Source: Mayamaea pseudoterrestris (lineage: Eukaryota; Bacillariophyta; Bacillariophyceae; Sellaphorales; Sellaphoraceae). Taken from it: a stretch of DNA of 64,000 bases. How positions within the stretch are numbered: the stretch's first letter is position 1; each line of letters begins with the position of its first letter. Made by a program: the position numbers and the translations under genes. Of this stretch, positions 43,029-55,404 are shown in pieces. The stretch lies in the NCBI GenBank assembly GCA_027923505.1, contig BROI01000002.1, positions 2,542,001 to 2,606,000 on the forward strand. The letters are read 5' to 3'. Below the pieces are notes generated by a model, which made no database searches, was not told where the DNA came from, and saw only the letters and a list, made by a program, of their open reading frames with translations.

Positions 43029-44822
43029 ATGAGAGACTTGTCGAGGAAGCTATGCCTTTGTATTTTGCTTGCTTCTCTTGAAAATTCCTCGGGATTTCTG
43101 AAAGTCTTTCCACCTGTTCCACACAATCAAAATAGCTTTGTCACAACATGCACAGTTCTTCGTGAAAGCATTGCCTCAGCATCTGAACGCGCTGGCAAAG
43201 ACAGCAACGTAAACGACAAGACATTATCTCGTCCTCAACGAAAGGCTCTTGAGCGACAGCGCAAAGCGAAGCGAATCCACACGACAACGATTTCCGAGCA
43301 AAAGCAGTCGAAGAAGCGAAGCGCTCAGTCCAATTATGATGGACAGTCCTATAGTCTTCACTCCAATGCAGTATCTCAACTAGATATCAACTCTACAGCA
43401 GAGAATGTTGTGCGAGCAATCAAACGAGCGCAGAATCTGCACGACAGTCATGACATGGCACAAATTGCCCGATTTCTATTAGAACAGACTGATGCCACCT
43501 TCTTTTACGGCTTTCGAGGATCACTGTTGGCACGATTGGCGGTCGCTGCACTTCACTTGAACCAAACGAGAGTGGCGACAGCTGCCATGCAGGAGCGAAG
43601 CCAAGCTCACGCAGATACGATTGCACCCTTTGAGAGTGCTGCCCTGGTGAGAGGCTTGCTCCGCGTTCATAATGTTACGGAAGCATGGGATATCGTAAAT
43701 GCTGAACTAGCCGTACCAGATATTGCATCCAGTGAGTTATTATCTGATGCTTGGACGGTAAAAGATAGTGATGTATTGAAACACCGCGCCCTTTCATTGG
43801 CGTCGATTGCATCACGACACTTCTTTGAGGGCGAACCATGTCGGGCAGTTGCAGCTTGTCAACACTTGGCACAACTAGGGCCGTTGACACGAAATGCTGG
43901 TATGTTGAAGAATAGTAGTGAAATCCCATGGGCGCGGCTGATTCGAGGTGCCGCCATGTGCGAAACGGGCCGACGGAACGGGACGGTGGTACCATGTGAT
44001 TATGAAAATGGCTTGACACCGACCGTGCCCGCGCTGTCACTGCCATGCAACCTTGTCCATGCCGTTTTGGATGCCATGTCCACATTTCCGTCGGAGAATG
44101 ATGACCGCGTCTACGAGCAATTGAGCAACGCTTTGGTCCGGCGAGTACTTTTCGTCACTGGAGCGATTGACATGCGGGGTTGTCCCGATGCAGATCGAGG
44201 CGAAGCTGCTTTTATTGGACGATCAAATGTTGGCAAGTCGTCGCTAGTGAATATGGTGACCAATCGCAAATCCTTGGCTTACACTAGCAAACGACCAGGC
44301 AAGACGCAGCAGTTCAATTTCTTCGCCGTAAATGACAAGCCTGGTTTGGAGAAGGAGGTGCGATATGGCGATCAAGTGGAAGGTGAAAAGGATCCAGACT
44401 CGTTTTACATTGTCGACTTGCCGGGGTTTGGCTACGCGCGAGTGCCCGAGAAGCAGCGACAAGCGTGGATAGCTTTTATGAACGAGTATCTGTCGGAGAG
44501 ACGGACCTTACGGGTCGTCTTTCATTTGATTGATGGAAGGATAGGGCCCACAGACGACGATACTGAAACTATGGCGCGGGTGGGTGCCGCGTTGAAAAAA
44601 TCGTCGGCGCAGTACGTTGTTGTTTTAACGAAGGCGGATAAGAATGTAAAGAATGTATCAAAGAAGAATTCTGGCAAGGTTTCACGAGAGGTGATGCAGA
44701 AAGTGCGAGATGCAATGAATGAAAATGGCATTGGTAAAGCACCAATCATTGTCACTTCCGCCGAAACGAAGCTTGGTCGCGATGACATTTGGAGGTATCT
44801 GAGGCAGGCGGCAGAAGCGTAG
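43029..44822 (+). CDS. Plastid-type EngB/YihA GTPase with a long helical N-terminal extension
   Basis: One exon, 597 residues. The C-terminal 210 residues are a complete EngB (YihA/YsxC) TRAFAC GTPase: G1 GRSNVGKSS at about 397, G2 Thr in KRPGKTQQFNFF, G3 DLPGFGYARVP, G4 TKAD and G5 TSAE. EngB proteins assist large-ribosomal-subunit assembly in bacteria and organelles. A bacterial EngB is about 200 residues, so roughly 385 residues are added in front. They begin with a signal peptide ending in SSGFLKVFPP, a diatom plastid cleavage pattern, then a basic stretch. After that comes a helical region (IARFLLEQTDATFFYGFRGS; LARLAVAALHLNQTRVATAA; SAALVRGLLRVHNVTEAWDI) that looks like degenerate TPR/PPR units. 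The fusion suggests a plastid ribosome assembly factor with its own RNA- or protein-binding arm. Confidence 0.88.
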   Translation: MRDLSRKLCLCILLASLENSSGFLKVFPPVPHNQNSFVTTCTVLRESIASASERAGKDSNVNDKTLSRPQRKALERQRKAKRIHTTTISEQKQSKKRSAQSNYDGQSYSLHSNAVSQLDINSTAENVVRAIKRAQNLHDSHDMAQIARFLLEQTDATFFYGFRGSLLARLAVAALHLNQTRVATAAMQERSQAHADTIAPFESAALVRGLLRVHNVTEAWDIVNAELAVPDIASSELLSDAWTVKDSDVLKHRALSLASIASRHFFEGEPCRAVAACQHLAQLGPLTRNAGMLKNSSEIPWARLIRGAAMCETGRRNGTVVPCDYENGLTPTVPALSLPCNLVHAVLDAMSTFPSENDDRVYEQLSNALVRRVLFVTGAIDMRGCPDADRGEAAFIGRSNVGKSSLVNMVTNRKSLAYTSKRPGKTQQFNFFAVNDKPGLEKEVRYGDQVEGEKDPDSFYIVDLPGFGYARVPEKQRQAWIAFMNEYLSERRTLRVVFHLIDGRIGPTDDDTETMARVGAALKKSSAQYVVVLTKADKNVKNVSKKNSGKVSREVMQKVRDAMNENGIGKAPIIVTSAETKLGRDDIWRYLRQAAEA

Positions 44823-45238
44823 TTCAGATATCATGCATCGATTTGCCGAGCAAATCCAGCAAAGGTCAGACGTGATGCGCAGAACCGGTGTATTCATTAT
44901 GGACCGGCCTGAATTTTTGTCGACTAATAGTATGTCATGCTATGATACTTCAGCACGTTATCGACAGGAAAAGTCGACTGCAGTCAATGCGGAATATTTG
45001 CTTTGCAACACGAACTCAAACGTAAGATATCGTTGTTTAGTTGAGCAAAGGCATGTGTTTTTGTATTTTAGAACAATTTGTACATACGTTAATTCTAGTT
45101 TATCGTTTGCTATCAGAAACAGCAGGTTGGCCTGGTATTGTGTAAGTAGCTCGAGTCGTTCGTGTTACGGTAAACATAATATGGTCTCACCGGTACTGTT
45201 ATTCCTTCGGGAATTTCCATCGGTTTGTCGAAACAACC
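44823..45238. other. Intergenic region between EngB and the interrupted MutY gene
   Basis: These 416 bases carry ACCGGT at 44884 and 45189, the latter about 50 bases before the MutY ATG. No coding sequence is supported. The region should hold the MutY promoter. Confidence 0.4.
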
Positions 45239-45822
45239 ATGGAGGTTCGAGCGCGGTGTGCGCTTCGTTTTCCCATATTTTACATTATTATCGCACTGCT
45301 TCTTCGTTCAAAACTCATTTCAGGGCTTGGAAGGCCGATGGGGGATAAGGGCTTTACCATCATGTCTTCTAAACTCCAGCCGTCACTGGTCGAGGATTTT
45401 CTTGCTCATTCCGATGCTCATTTCCATGATATTCGGGAGCCAGAGGCCATCCGAACTGCATTACTACATTGGTACGATGAAAATCGGCGCATGCTTCCGT
45501 GGAGAGGCGATCCTGCGCCTTGGTGTGGAAGTACAGCAACAAACCCCAAGGTAAAGAAGATGCACGAATTCAACGAAGAAGACCCAAACCATCGGTATCC
45601 ACTGACTGCCTACGGAGTGTGGGTGACGGAAATCATGTGCCAACAGACTCGAGTCGACGCCGTTATCCCCTATTGGCTGAGATGGATGAAGTCGTTCCCC
45701 ACAGTCTACCATCTCGCGCGAGCCACTGACGATGAAGTGAACGCTCACTGGGCAGGGCTAGGGTTATATCGACGAGCGCGACTCCTGCATAGTGCGGCAA
45801 AACATGTTGTTGAGAAGCTAAA
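45239..45822 (+). pseudogene. MutY adenine DNA glycosylase, 5' part, interrupted by a retroelement
   Basis: This stretch codes for the N-terminal part of a MutY/MUTYH-type A/G-mismatch adenine glycosylase: ALLHWYDENRRMLPWRGDP, then YGVWVTEIMCQQTRVDAVIP with the catalytic Glu, YWLRWMKSFPTVYHLARAT and VNAHWAGLGLYRRARLLHSA. It stops after KHVVEKLN, where the copia LTR starts. The next expected parts, namely the helix-hairpin-helix with its LPGIGxYTA-type motif, the catalytic Asp and the first iron-sulfur Cys, are not present here. The frame enters the LTR and cannot give an active enzyme. An acidic and basic insert (GSTATNPKVKKMHEFNEED) splits the LPWR and VWVTEIM motifs and is typical of eukaryotic forms. 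The first 30 residues are hydrophobic and may be a presequence; ATG 45362 is an alternative start. Confidence 0.85.
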
Positions 45823-46013
45823 TGTTAGAAAGTACAGTTGTACAATACCAAATAAAGACTCTGCAATTGCTAACGATACTCGATATTATGATCTTATTCT
45901 GCTGCAAACTACAATCGCTCCTCTCGCATCTTCAAGAGGTATCCTCTTCTGCAACTTGCCTCAAGTTGCGCTCAATATAGAGCATAAAGTAGCCATTCGG
46001 GCTGACGTTTGCA
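45823..46013 (-). repeat. 3' LTR of copia copy A (191 bases)
   Basis: On the element's strand the LTR begins TGCAAACGTCAG and ends TTTCTAACA, with the usual TG...CA ends. Its lower-coordinate edge abuts the MutY 5' part. It matches the LTR at 51240-51430 without a difference that I can see. Confidence 0.88.
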
Positions 46014-49000
46014 CTTAACCACGTAAGCTTGCAGACTGACGCAAGCTCTTCTTGCAATTCAAGTTGAATCGCACCTTGTTGCTTTCTTTGGACCGTTTTG
46101 GCTTCTTGCGGGTTACCTCAGTCCACTCATCGTTAGCTAACTCATCCTCATCCTTAAGTCGGTCCGAGCACCGTGAAGACTCGCTATTCACAACACCCTC
46201 CTTGCTCGTATCGACGACCTTTTTGAAACCATTATAGATGAACGCAGCATGCCTCGTATGCGTCTCCTCCTTGCAATTCTTTGACGTTATATCAGCAGGG
46301 TTCTCTTCCGACTTGATGTACTCAAACTTGATCCGTTTCTCCGCCGTCAACTCCGTCAGGAACCGATGCCTAATGTCAATGTGTTTCGTCCTTTGCCCCA
46401 CTTGATTATTATCTGCCAAGAATATCGCACCAGTGTTATCCGCATGGATGATAGCTGGACTTGGAGGATCCTTGCCAATGATTTCCCTTAACAAGTTCGT
46501 CTCGAAGATGATTTCTTTCGCTTCTTCCGCTTGACCAACGTACTCGGCTTCCGTACTTGAAAGAGCAACGCTTCCTTGCTTCTTCGACTGCCAACTAACT
46601 AAGCAGTTGCCTCCGACCGTTGTCAAGTTGCTATTGATGCTGCGCCGATCGTTCTTATCGGACGCCCAATCAGTGTCGGTGTATCCTTCCGGGCGCAAGT
46701 TCTCTGGCGTCCTCAACTTCAATGGCTTGGCGTTATGCTTTAGATATCCCATCAAGCGTGCCAACGCCTTCCAATGCTCCTTTCCAGGATTCGCCAAGTG
46801 CGATGACAAGTCCCTAACCGCGTTGCTGCAATCTGGGTAGACCTTCCTCACAGCGAAGAGCACTTTGCCGATATGCTTTCGATACGCCGCCACGCTGATG
46901 ATGCTTCCTTCGTTCTTCACCAAGAACCCCTCCTGCCGCTGGGGTTGGATAGAACTTGAGCTTCCCTCCTGATATCCTTTTCGAACGCCGCTATCATCTC
47001 ATCGGTATACTGTTTCATCGAGCACTCGGCACAGTAACGCCGTGCTCGTCCGATTTCAACTCGTAGTCCACGCCAAGGAATCGTTCCAACGGACCCAAGT
47101 CCTTGATCTCGACATGCTTCTTGATCCAAGCTTTCAACTTGTCTGTTTCGCTTGTGTAGCCCGAGTTGATAACGTCGTCAACGTAAACCGTCACGATCAA
47201 GACCAGTTCACCGTCGACATGCTTTAGAAAGACGCACGGATCCGTCTTCGACTGCACCAAGTTCATGTGCTTCGCATCCTTGAGCAGCTTGATAAAGTAC
47301 TGCTGCCACAGTCTCGACGCGTTCACTTGTCCATACTGGGTCATTGACAGACGAATGCAGTGTGTCGTGCGATTGAATGTCCTTCCTTGCGACTCGCAAT
47401 AGTCTTCGTAAAGGACTGGCGCCTCGATGTACAGCTCCGTCTCCGCTGGCGCTTGCAAGAATGCCGCGCACACATCGAACACTTCCGCCACTTTCCACAC
47501 TTCCGTTCGCTTCGCATTGACTCGCTTGCCTGCATCCAACTGCTTCTTCTTGTATAGCGACACACCAAGATGAGTGCGGATTGATTGATCGACTGGCGTC
47601 GACGCAAAACTCTCTTCAAAATCAATTCCTGGCACCATTTCGTATCCAAGCACTGTATTCCTTACGCGCGCTTCAATTTCCTTTGTGATCGGGTTCATCT
47701 TGTACGTAAAGACGTTCTTCGTTCCAAGTGTCTTTCGATTAGGAGGACGAGGGACTTCAGTCCACGCTTTGCCATCAAACTTGCCATACTCAATGAACGT
47801 AGGCTGCTCCCAAGTGGCTCGATTCTGCTCATTGTACGCCTCCCTCCAGTTCTTCGGGACAGGCGGTGGCGACTTGCCTGAAACCACAGCAAAGACTAGA
47901 TCTGCAAGGTTAACTGGATCCTCATGGTCACTTGTGATGGATCCTCCCTCCTCGATTGCAATCACGGGCGCGCCAGCCGTGCCCTCCTCGCCGCTAACGT
48001 CGCCAACTCCGATAGGTGCGCCACCATGTGCAAGTTGTTCTCCAGCTTCGATCTCCTCCGTTAAATCAACCACAGCTCCACGATCAATCACCTCGTTTAG
48101 TACGCGACCTTGCATCAACTGCTGTCCATGGTCAACTTCGATATCAGCAGCTGAATCCCTCCTCAAGGGAGCACCACGAACGAGTCATGATCGGCGAGCG
48201 CATCGGCACATTGCGCGGCGGGCGAGGGCCAGTGCGCGCCGGCGCAGTCGTGCCATCATCCTCCACTTTTCCATCCGGAGGCATTCCACCATGACCAAAG
48301 CTCCCCAACGATTCATCGTCAGACTCTTCAAAGAAACCTTCTTCATTGCCATCATCGTCGTCGTCTGTACCCTTTTTAACGAAAGGATAGACCCACCGAA
48401 CATCTTTTGTGGCAATCACTTTACGTGTGGATCGCTTGTAAACCAAGCACGTTCCTGCAGCGTGGCGTGGAGCGTGTCCCACATAAAAGCATTCCTCCGC
48501 CTTGGGGACAAAATGGCGTTGATTCACCATGGGGATCTTGTAATAACCACGCGCTCCAAAGGGAAGCAGATTCTTTGCTCGCACAGGCACAGTCTCTTTG
48601 AAAGGGGTGTAAGCGTCGGTATATCCAAGGCGCGGAATCAAATTGTCCTTTACCGTCGCCAGCTCGAGGCAATTTCCCCACAACGCCATCGTCTCAGCGT
48701 GGGTCAACTGATTCTCCTCAGCCATCATACTTGCGTGTCCCTTGTTGCGGATTGTTGGAAACGCTCTCTCCACACGGCCGTTCTGCCTTGGCGTGTGAGG
48801 CGCCGTCTGCTCTATCTTGATTCCTCGAACCAAGCATGGCTCGACAAGCAGCTCCCATTCCGGCGCGTTGTCGACAAAGCGAAGAAAACACAACGGAACT
48901 CCCCCTTCAACCAATCAATCAACGCAACAATCTGCTCGGTAAACTCGTTCTTCTGAGCGCCAAAGTAGCTCCACTTGCGACGAGTTGCATCATCGACGAT

Positions 49001-51239
49001 CAAGCACCAGTAACGATTCTTGCCGAGAGACTCTTTATACGGACCGCTCAAGTCGAGAAACAAACGCTCACCAGGATGCTTCGCCTCTATCTCCGTCTTC
49101 TTCTTCACGTTCTGCGACTTAGCTTTCGCCTTCTCGCAACAAAGCCAACGTTCCGACAAGCTTCCAACCAAATTGCTTCGCCATGAGCTTCAAGTGCGAC
49201 ATACCAACGTGTCCCAAGCGACAGTGCGCCTCGTTGATATCAATTCGACGCATGGTCGGCGCCGAAGAATCTTCCTTTTCATCATCGAGCGCATTACCAG
49301 CAGCTTCTCCAAGTGAAAGAGACAACGTGCGCTGCGTCTGCTCGTCTCGCGATGCCTCCAAGTAAAAAAGTTTACCGTCGGGGTCACGCTCAAAGTTGAT
49401 TCCACGCTCCCTTCCCTTCGTTGTTGTCCAAGCGACTCGAATACGCTCCTTGCTCACCGACTTGACGAAACATCCTTTATCCAAAAGCTTGCTCAAACTG
49501 ATAATGTTGCGAGGAAACTGCGCCATGATCGGTACCTCCGTCAAGACAAAACGAGTACCATCCTTCGTCACAAGCGGCAAGTCTCCCATCTGAGTTGCCA
49601 CGCAGCGAGTTCCATCGGCAATGATCAAGGTACGGTTGCAAGCCCTCAAGTTCACCATCGCATCAGCGCAATGGACTCCGTGCGTTCCGCTGCCCGAGTC
49701 CAGCATGTACTTGTTGTCGTAAGCTTCGTCGCGATCCGAGACTGCAAAAACCAAGTGCTTCTCCTCTTTGTCGACCTTCGATCCATTGGTAAGTGAATTG
49801 TTGTTATCGATGCTCTCGTTCGGGCGTAACAAGACGGGCATCTCACTCGAATCATCGCTATCATATCCACTCAGATTGCGAGGATTCAAGCTCGGAATTG
49901 ATGATCCGCTTTCAGTGCTTTCGTCGTCCCAATTCGTGTCGCACGGGACCGAATCGCCATCTTCGCTATCATTGAAGAAAGACCAGTCATCATCGTCTTC
50001 CTCAATCTCCATGGTCGAGCGCTGGTTGCAAATCCATTCGAGCGCTCCCATTGGCTCTCCATACGGGGCTGACGTCAGATGCACCTCCGTCGGCAGCTCA
50101 CACGATTCCTCTGACGTCACTGGCACCTCCATCGACTGCTCCTCCATGACGGCCATCAACCAAGGATCCTCGTCTTCCGAGTCTTCCGCATTAGAGCGAC
50201 TGCCTTGACTGTTGTTGCTCTTCTTCTTCGGGCACTTGCTAGCGTAATGACCCTTCTCACCGCAAACGAAACAGGTAACTGTCTTCTTCTTGTCGCCGTT
50301 TCCTTTGCCGCCGCCGCCGCCATTGTTCTTCGCGTTGCCGCCCTTCTCACCCTTGTCATCCTTCTTCTTGTCAGGACAATCGCGCTTGACATGACCAAAC
50401 TTGTTACACTTGAAGCAGCGTTTCAATGGTGGCTTGCCAGGCCAAGTAGCTAAAGCCAAGTCGTCGCCTTTCTTGCCTCCCTTGCCGCCTGGGTTTCCGC
50501 TCACTTTCCACTCCTCGACAATCAACTCCTTAAAGTCCTTCAAGGTAAACGTTTCCTTCATAACGTTGCCGCGATGAGCTGAGCAGAAAGGCGCCCAAGC
50601 TGTCGAGCGCTGGAGACACTGGAAGATGGTCGACTTCTTCTGGTTTTCGTCGTTCATGTACTTGGGGTCAACGTCTCCCAAGCGAGTGTTGGCAAGCTCA
50701 AGATCCGCCAACCAATCATGCGCCGTTGTGTAATTCCCCGGGACACAGTCAGAATACTCCTTCTGGAGCTGCGGGAGATCCGATATCATGTTGCCAGCCT
50801 CGAACTCTTCCTTCAGGAGCTCCCACATGGCAAACGCGGTAGTCTGCGCGCTAACTCGACGCATCAGGGCATGATTCTCAATGCTATTGACGATAGCAGC
50901 TTGAGCTTTGGCGTTCATTTCATGGAGACGCAACTCTTGGGTAGTCGCTTCGCGAGTGGTTTTCGTCCCAGTGCTTCTCCCGTTCGAATCCTTCTCCTCC
51001 TCCTCAATTTCCATCATGAGGTACTCATCAGGACTCAACAACTTGTGCTTCGCCAACTTAGACAAGTCCTTGTTCACCGCACCGAGCGCTCCCAACCCTT
51101 CAATCAACGCGAGGATCTGCGGCTTCCAGTCCTTCCACGTCTCCTTCAACCCGTTCCACGGGACTTTGCGTAGGTTCTTGGCTTCCATGGTGCTTGGCAT
51201 CTTGTCTTGAATCCTTTCTAAGTCGATCGTTTTAAAACG

Positions 51240-51430
51240 TGTTAGAAAGTACAGTTGTACAATACCAAATAAAGACTCTGCAATTGCTAACGATACTCGA
51301 TATTATGATCTTATTCTGCTGCAAACTACAATCGCTCCTCTCGCATCTTCAAGAGGTATCCTCTTCTGCAACTTGCCTCAAGTTGCGCTCAATATAGAGC
51401 ATAAAGTAGCCATTCGGGCTGACGTTTGCA
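51240..51430 (-). repeat. LTR shared by copia copies A and B (191 bases)
   Basis: This LTR serves as the 5' LTR of copy A and also sits at the 3' end of the partial copy B. Sharing one LTR is the pattern left by recombination between LTR elements. Confidence 0.88.
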
Positions 51431-54400
51431 CTTAACCACGTAAGCTTGCAGACTGACGCAAGCTCTTCTTGCAATTCAAGTTGAATCGCACCTTGTTGCT
51501 TTCTTTGGACCGTTTTGGCTTCTTGCGGGTTACCTCAGTCCACTCATCGTTAGCTAACTCATCCTCATCCTTAAGTCGGTCCGAGCACCGTGAAGACTCG
51601 CTATTCACAACACCCTCCTTGCTCGTATCGACGACCTTTTTGAAACCATTATAGATGAACGCAGCATGCCTCGTATGCGTCTCCTCCTTGCAATTCTTTG
51701 ACGTTATATCAGCAGGGTTCTCTTCCGACTTGATGTACTCAAACTTGATCCGTTTCTCCGCCGTCAACTCCGTCAGGAACCGATGCCTAATGTCAATGTG
51801 TTTCGTCCTTTGCCCCACTTGATTATTATCTGCCAAGAATATCGCACCAGTGTTATCCGCATGGATGATAGCTGGACTTGGAGGATCCTTGCCAATGATT
51901 TCCCTTAACAAGTTCGTCTCGAAGATGATTTCTTTCGCTTCTTCCGCTTGACCAACGTACTCGGCTTCCGTACTTGAAAGAGCAACGCTTCCTTGCTTCT
52001 TCGACTGCCAACTAACTAAGCAGTTGCCTCCGACCGTTGTCAAGTTGCTATTGATGCTGCGCCGATCGTTCTTATCGGACGCCCAATCAGTGTCGGTGTA
52101 TCCTTCCGGGCGCAAGTTCTCTGGCGTCCTCAACTTCAATGGCTTGGCGTTATGCTTTAGATAGTGTTATCCGCATGGATGATAGCTGGACTTGGAGGAT
52201 CCTTGCCAATGATTTCCCTTAACAAGTTCGTCTCGAAGATGATTTCTTTCGCTTCTTCCGCTTGACCAACGTACTCGGCTTCCGTACTTGAAAGAGCAAC
52301 GCTTCCTTGCTTCTTCGACTGCCAACTAACTAAGCAGTTGCCTCCGACCGTTGTCAAGTTGCTATTGATGCTGCGCCGATCGTTCTTATCGGACGCCCAA
52401 TCAGTGTCGGTGTATCCTTCCGGGCGCAAGTTCTCTGGCGTCCTCAACTTCAATGGCTTGGCGTTATGCTTTAGATATCCCATCAAGCGTGCCAACGCCT
52501 TCCAATGCTCCTTTCCAGGATTCGCCAAGTGCGATGACAAGTCCCTAACCGCGTTGCTGCAATCTGGGTAGACCTTCCTCACAGCGAAGAGCACTTTGCC
52601 GATATGCTTTCGATACGCCGCCACGTTGATGATGCTTCCTTCGTTCTTCACCAAGACACTCCCTCCTGCCGCTGGGGTTGGATAGAACTTGAGCTCCCTC
52701 CTGATATCCTTTTCGAACGCCGCTATCATCTCATCGGTATACTGTTTCATCGAGCACTCGAAGTACACGCCGTGCTCGTCCGATTTCAACTCGTAGTCCA
52801 CGCCAAGGAATCGTTCCAACGGACCCAAGTCCTTGATCTCGACATGCTTCTTGATCCAAGCTTTCAACTTGTCTGTTTCGCTTGTGTAGCCCGAGTTGAT
52901 AACGTCGTCAACGTAAACCGTCACGATCAAGACCAGTTCACCGTCGACATGCTTTAGAAAGACGCACGGATCCGTCTTCGACTGCACCAAGTTCATGTGC
53001 TTCGCATCCTTGAGCAGCTTGATAAAGTACTGCTGCCACAGTCTCGACGCGTTCACTTGTCCATACTGGGTCATTGACAGACGAATGCAGTGTGTCGTGC
53101 GATTGAATGTCCTTCCTTGCGACTCGCAATAGTCTTCGTAAAGGACTGGCGCCTCGATGTACAGCTCCGTCTCCGCTGGCGCTTGCAAGAATGCCGCGCA
53201 CACATCGAACACTTCCGCCACTTTCCACACTTCCGTTCGCTTCGCATTGACTCGCTTGCCTGCATCCAACTGCTTCTTCTTGTATAGCGACACACCAAGA
53301 TGAGTGCGGATTGATTGATCGACTGGCGTCGACGCAAAACTCTCTTCAAAATCAATTCCTGGCACCATTTCGTATCCAAGCACTGTATTCCTTACGCGCG
53401 CTTCAATTTCCTTTGTGATCGGGTTCATCTTGTACGTAAAGACGTTCTTCGTTCCAAGTGTCTTTCGATTAGGAGGACGAGGGACTTCAGTCCACGCTTT
53501 GCCATCAAACTTGCCATACTCAATGAACGTAGGCTGCTCCCAAGTGGCTCGATTCTGCTCATTGTACGCCTCCCTCCAGTTCTTCGGGACAGGCGGTGGC
53601 GACTTGCCTGAAACCACAGCAAAGACTAGATCTGCAAGGTTAACTGGATCCTCATGGTCACTTGTGATGGATCCTCCCTCCTCGATTGCAATCACGGGCG
53701 CGCCAGCGCGTGCCTCCTCGCCGCTAACGTCGCCAACTCCGATAGGTGCGCCACCATGTGCAAGTTGTTCTCCAGCTTCGATCTCCTCCGTTAAATCAAC
53801 CACAGCTCCACGATCAATCACCTCGTTTAGTACGCGACCTTGCATCAACTGCTGTCCATGGTCAACTTCGATATCAGCAGCTGAATCCCTCCTCAAGGGA
53901 GCACCACGAGAACGAGTCATGATCGGCGAGCGCATCGGCACATTGCGCGGCGGGCGAGGGCCAGTGCGCGCCGGCGCAGTCGTGCCATCATCCTCCACTT
54001 TTCCATCCGGAGGCATTCCACCATGACCAAAGCTCCCCAACGATTCATCGTCAGACTCTTCAAAGAAACCTTCTTCATTGCCATCATCGTCGTCGTCTGT
54101 ACCCTTTTTAACGAAAGGATAGACCCACCGAACATCTTTTGTGGCAATCACTTTACGTGTGGATCGCTTGTAAACCAAGCACGTTCCTGCAGCGTGGCGT
54201 GGAGCGTGTCCCACATAAAAGCATTCCTCCGCCTTGGGGACAAAATGGCGTTGATTCACCATGGGGATCTTGTAATAACCACGCGCTCCAAAGGGAAGCA
54301 GATTCTTTGCTCGCACAGGCACAGTCTCTTTGAAAGGGGTGTAAGCGTCGGTATATCCAAGGCGCGGAATCAAATTGTCCTTTACCGTCGCCAGCTCGAG

Positions 54401-55404
54401 GCAATTTCCCCACAACGCCATCGTCTCAGCGTGGGTCAACTGATTCTCCTCAGCCATCATACTTGCGTGTCCCTTGTTGCGGATTGTTGGAAACGCTCTC
54501 TCCACACGGCCGTTCTGCCTTGGCGTGTGAGGCGCCGTCTGCTCTATCTTGATTCCTCGAACCAAGCATGGCTCGACAAGCAGCTCCCATTCCGGCGCGT
54601 TGTCACAACGAAGAAAACGACAACGGAACTCCTTCGCCTTTAACCAATCAATCAACGCAACAATCTGCTCGGTAAACTCGTTCTTCTGAGCGCCAAAGTA
54701 GCTCCACTTGCGACGAGTTGCATCATCGACGATCAAGCACCAGTAACGATTCTTGCCGAGAGACTCTTTATACGGACCGCTCAAGTCGAGAAACAAACGC
54801 TCACCAGGATGCTTCGCCTCTATCTCCGTCTTCTTCTTCACGTTCTGCGACTTAGCTTTCGCCTTCTCGCAAGCAACGCAAAAAGCCAACGTTCCGACAA
54901 GCTTCCAACCAAATTGCTTCGCCATGAGCTTCAAGTGCGACATACCAACGTGTCCCAAGCGACAGTGCGCCTCGTTGATATCAATTCGACGCATGGTCGG
55001 CGCCGAAGAATCTTCCTTTTCATCATCGAGCGCATTACCAGCAGCTTCTCCAAGTGAAAGAGACAACGTGCGCTGCGTCTGCTCGTCTCGCGATGCCTCC
55101 AAGTAAAAAAGTTTACCGTCGGGGTCACGCTCAAAGTTGATTCCACGCTCCCTTCCCTTCGTTGTTGTCCAAGCGACTCGAATACGCTCCTTGCTCACCG
55201 ACTTGACGAAACATCCTTTATCCAAAAGCTTGCTCAAACTGATAATGTTGCGAGGAAACTGCGCCATGATCGGTACCTCCGTCAAGACAAAACGAGTACC
55301 ATCCTTCGTCACAAGCGGCAAGTCTCCCATCTGAGTTGCCACGCAGCGAGTTCCATCGGCAATGATCAAGGTACGGTTGCAAGCCCTCAAGTTCACCATC
55401 GCAT
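51240..55404 (-). mobile_element. Ty1/copia-type LTR retrotransposon, copy B, partial
   Basis: A second fossil copy of the same family, same strand, lies directly next to copy A and shares its LTR. It holds protease-end, integrase, reverse transcriptase and RNase H regions nearly identical to copy A. It lacks the Gag part and its own 5' LTR, so it is broken and incomplete, and it is internally rearranged. Its upstream end abuts MutY coding sequence at about 55405. The near identity to copy A points to a recent origin. Confidence 0.9.

Larger units (their letters stand above)
45823..51430 (-). mobile_element. Ty1/copia-type LTR retrotransposon, copy A (diatom CoDi-like), broken
   Basis: A fossil element of about 5.6 kb reads on the minus strand and is bounded by two 191-base LTRs. 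In order it carries Gag with two zinc knuckles (CFKCNKFGHVKRDC and CFVCGEKGHYASKC), an aspartic protease (MLDSGSGTH), integrase (TAPHTPRQNGRVER), reverse transcriptase (YVDDV) and RNase H (ALSSTEAEYV). Integrase before reverse transcriptase is the copia order. The coding region spans about 51.2 to 46.0 kb and ends one base before the 3' LTR. It is broken, with a few breaks. The LTRs look identical by eye, so it is young. It lies inside the MutY gene. Confidence 0.92.

Noticed and set aside
47685-48956. Long open frame antisense to the copia pol region
   Set aside because: It mirrors the codon structure of the element's coding strand, is rich in Ser/Arg/Pro and has no family resemblance. A matching antisense frame appears in copy B for the same reason.
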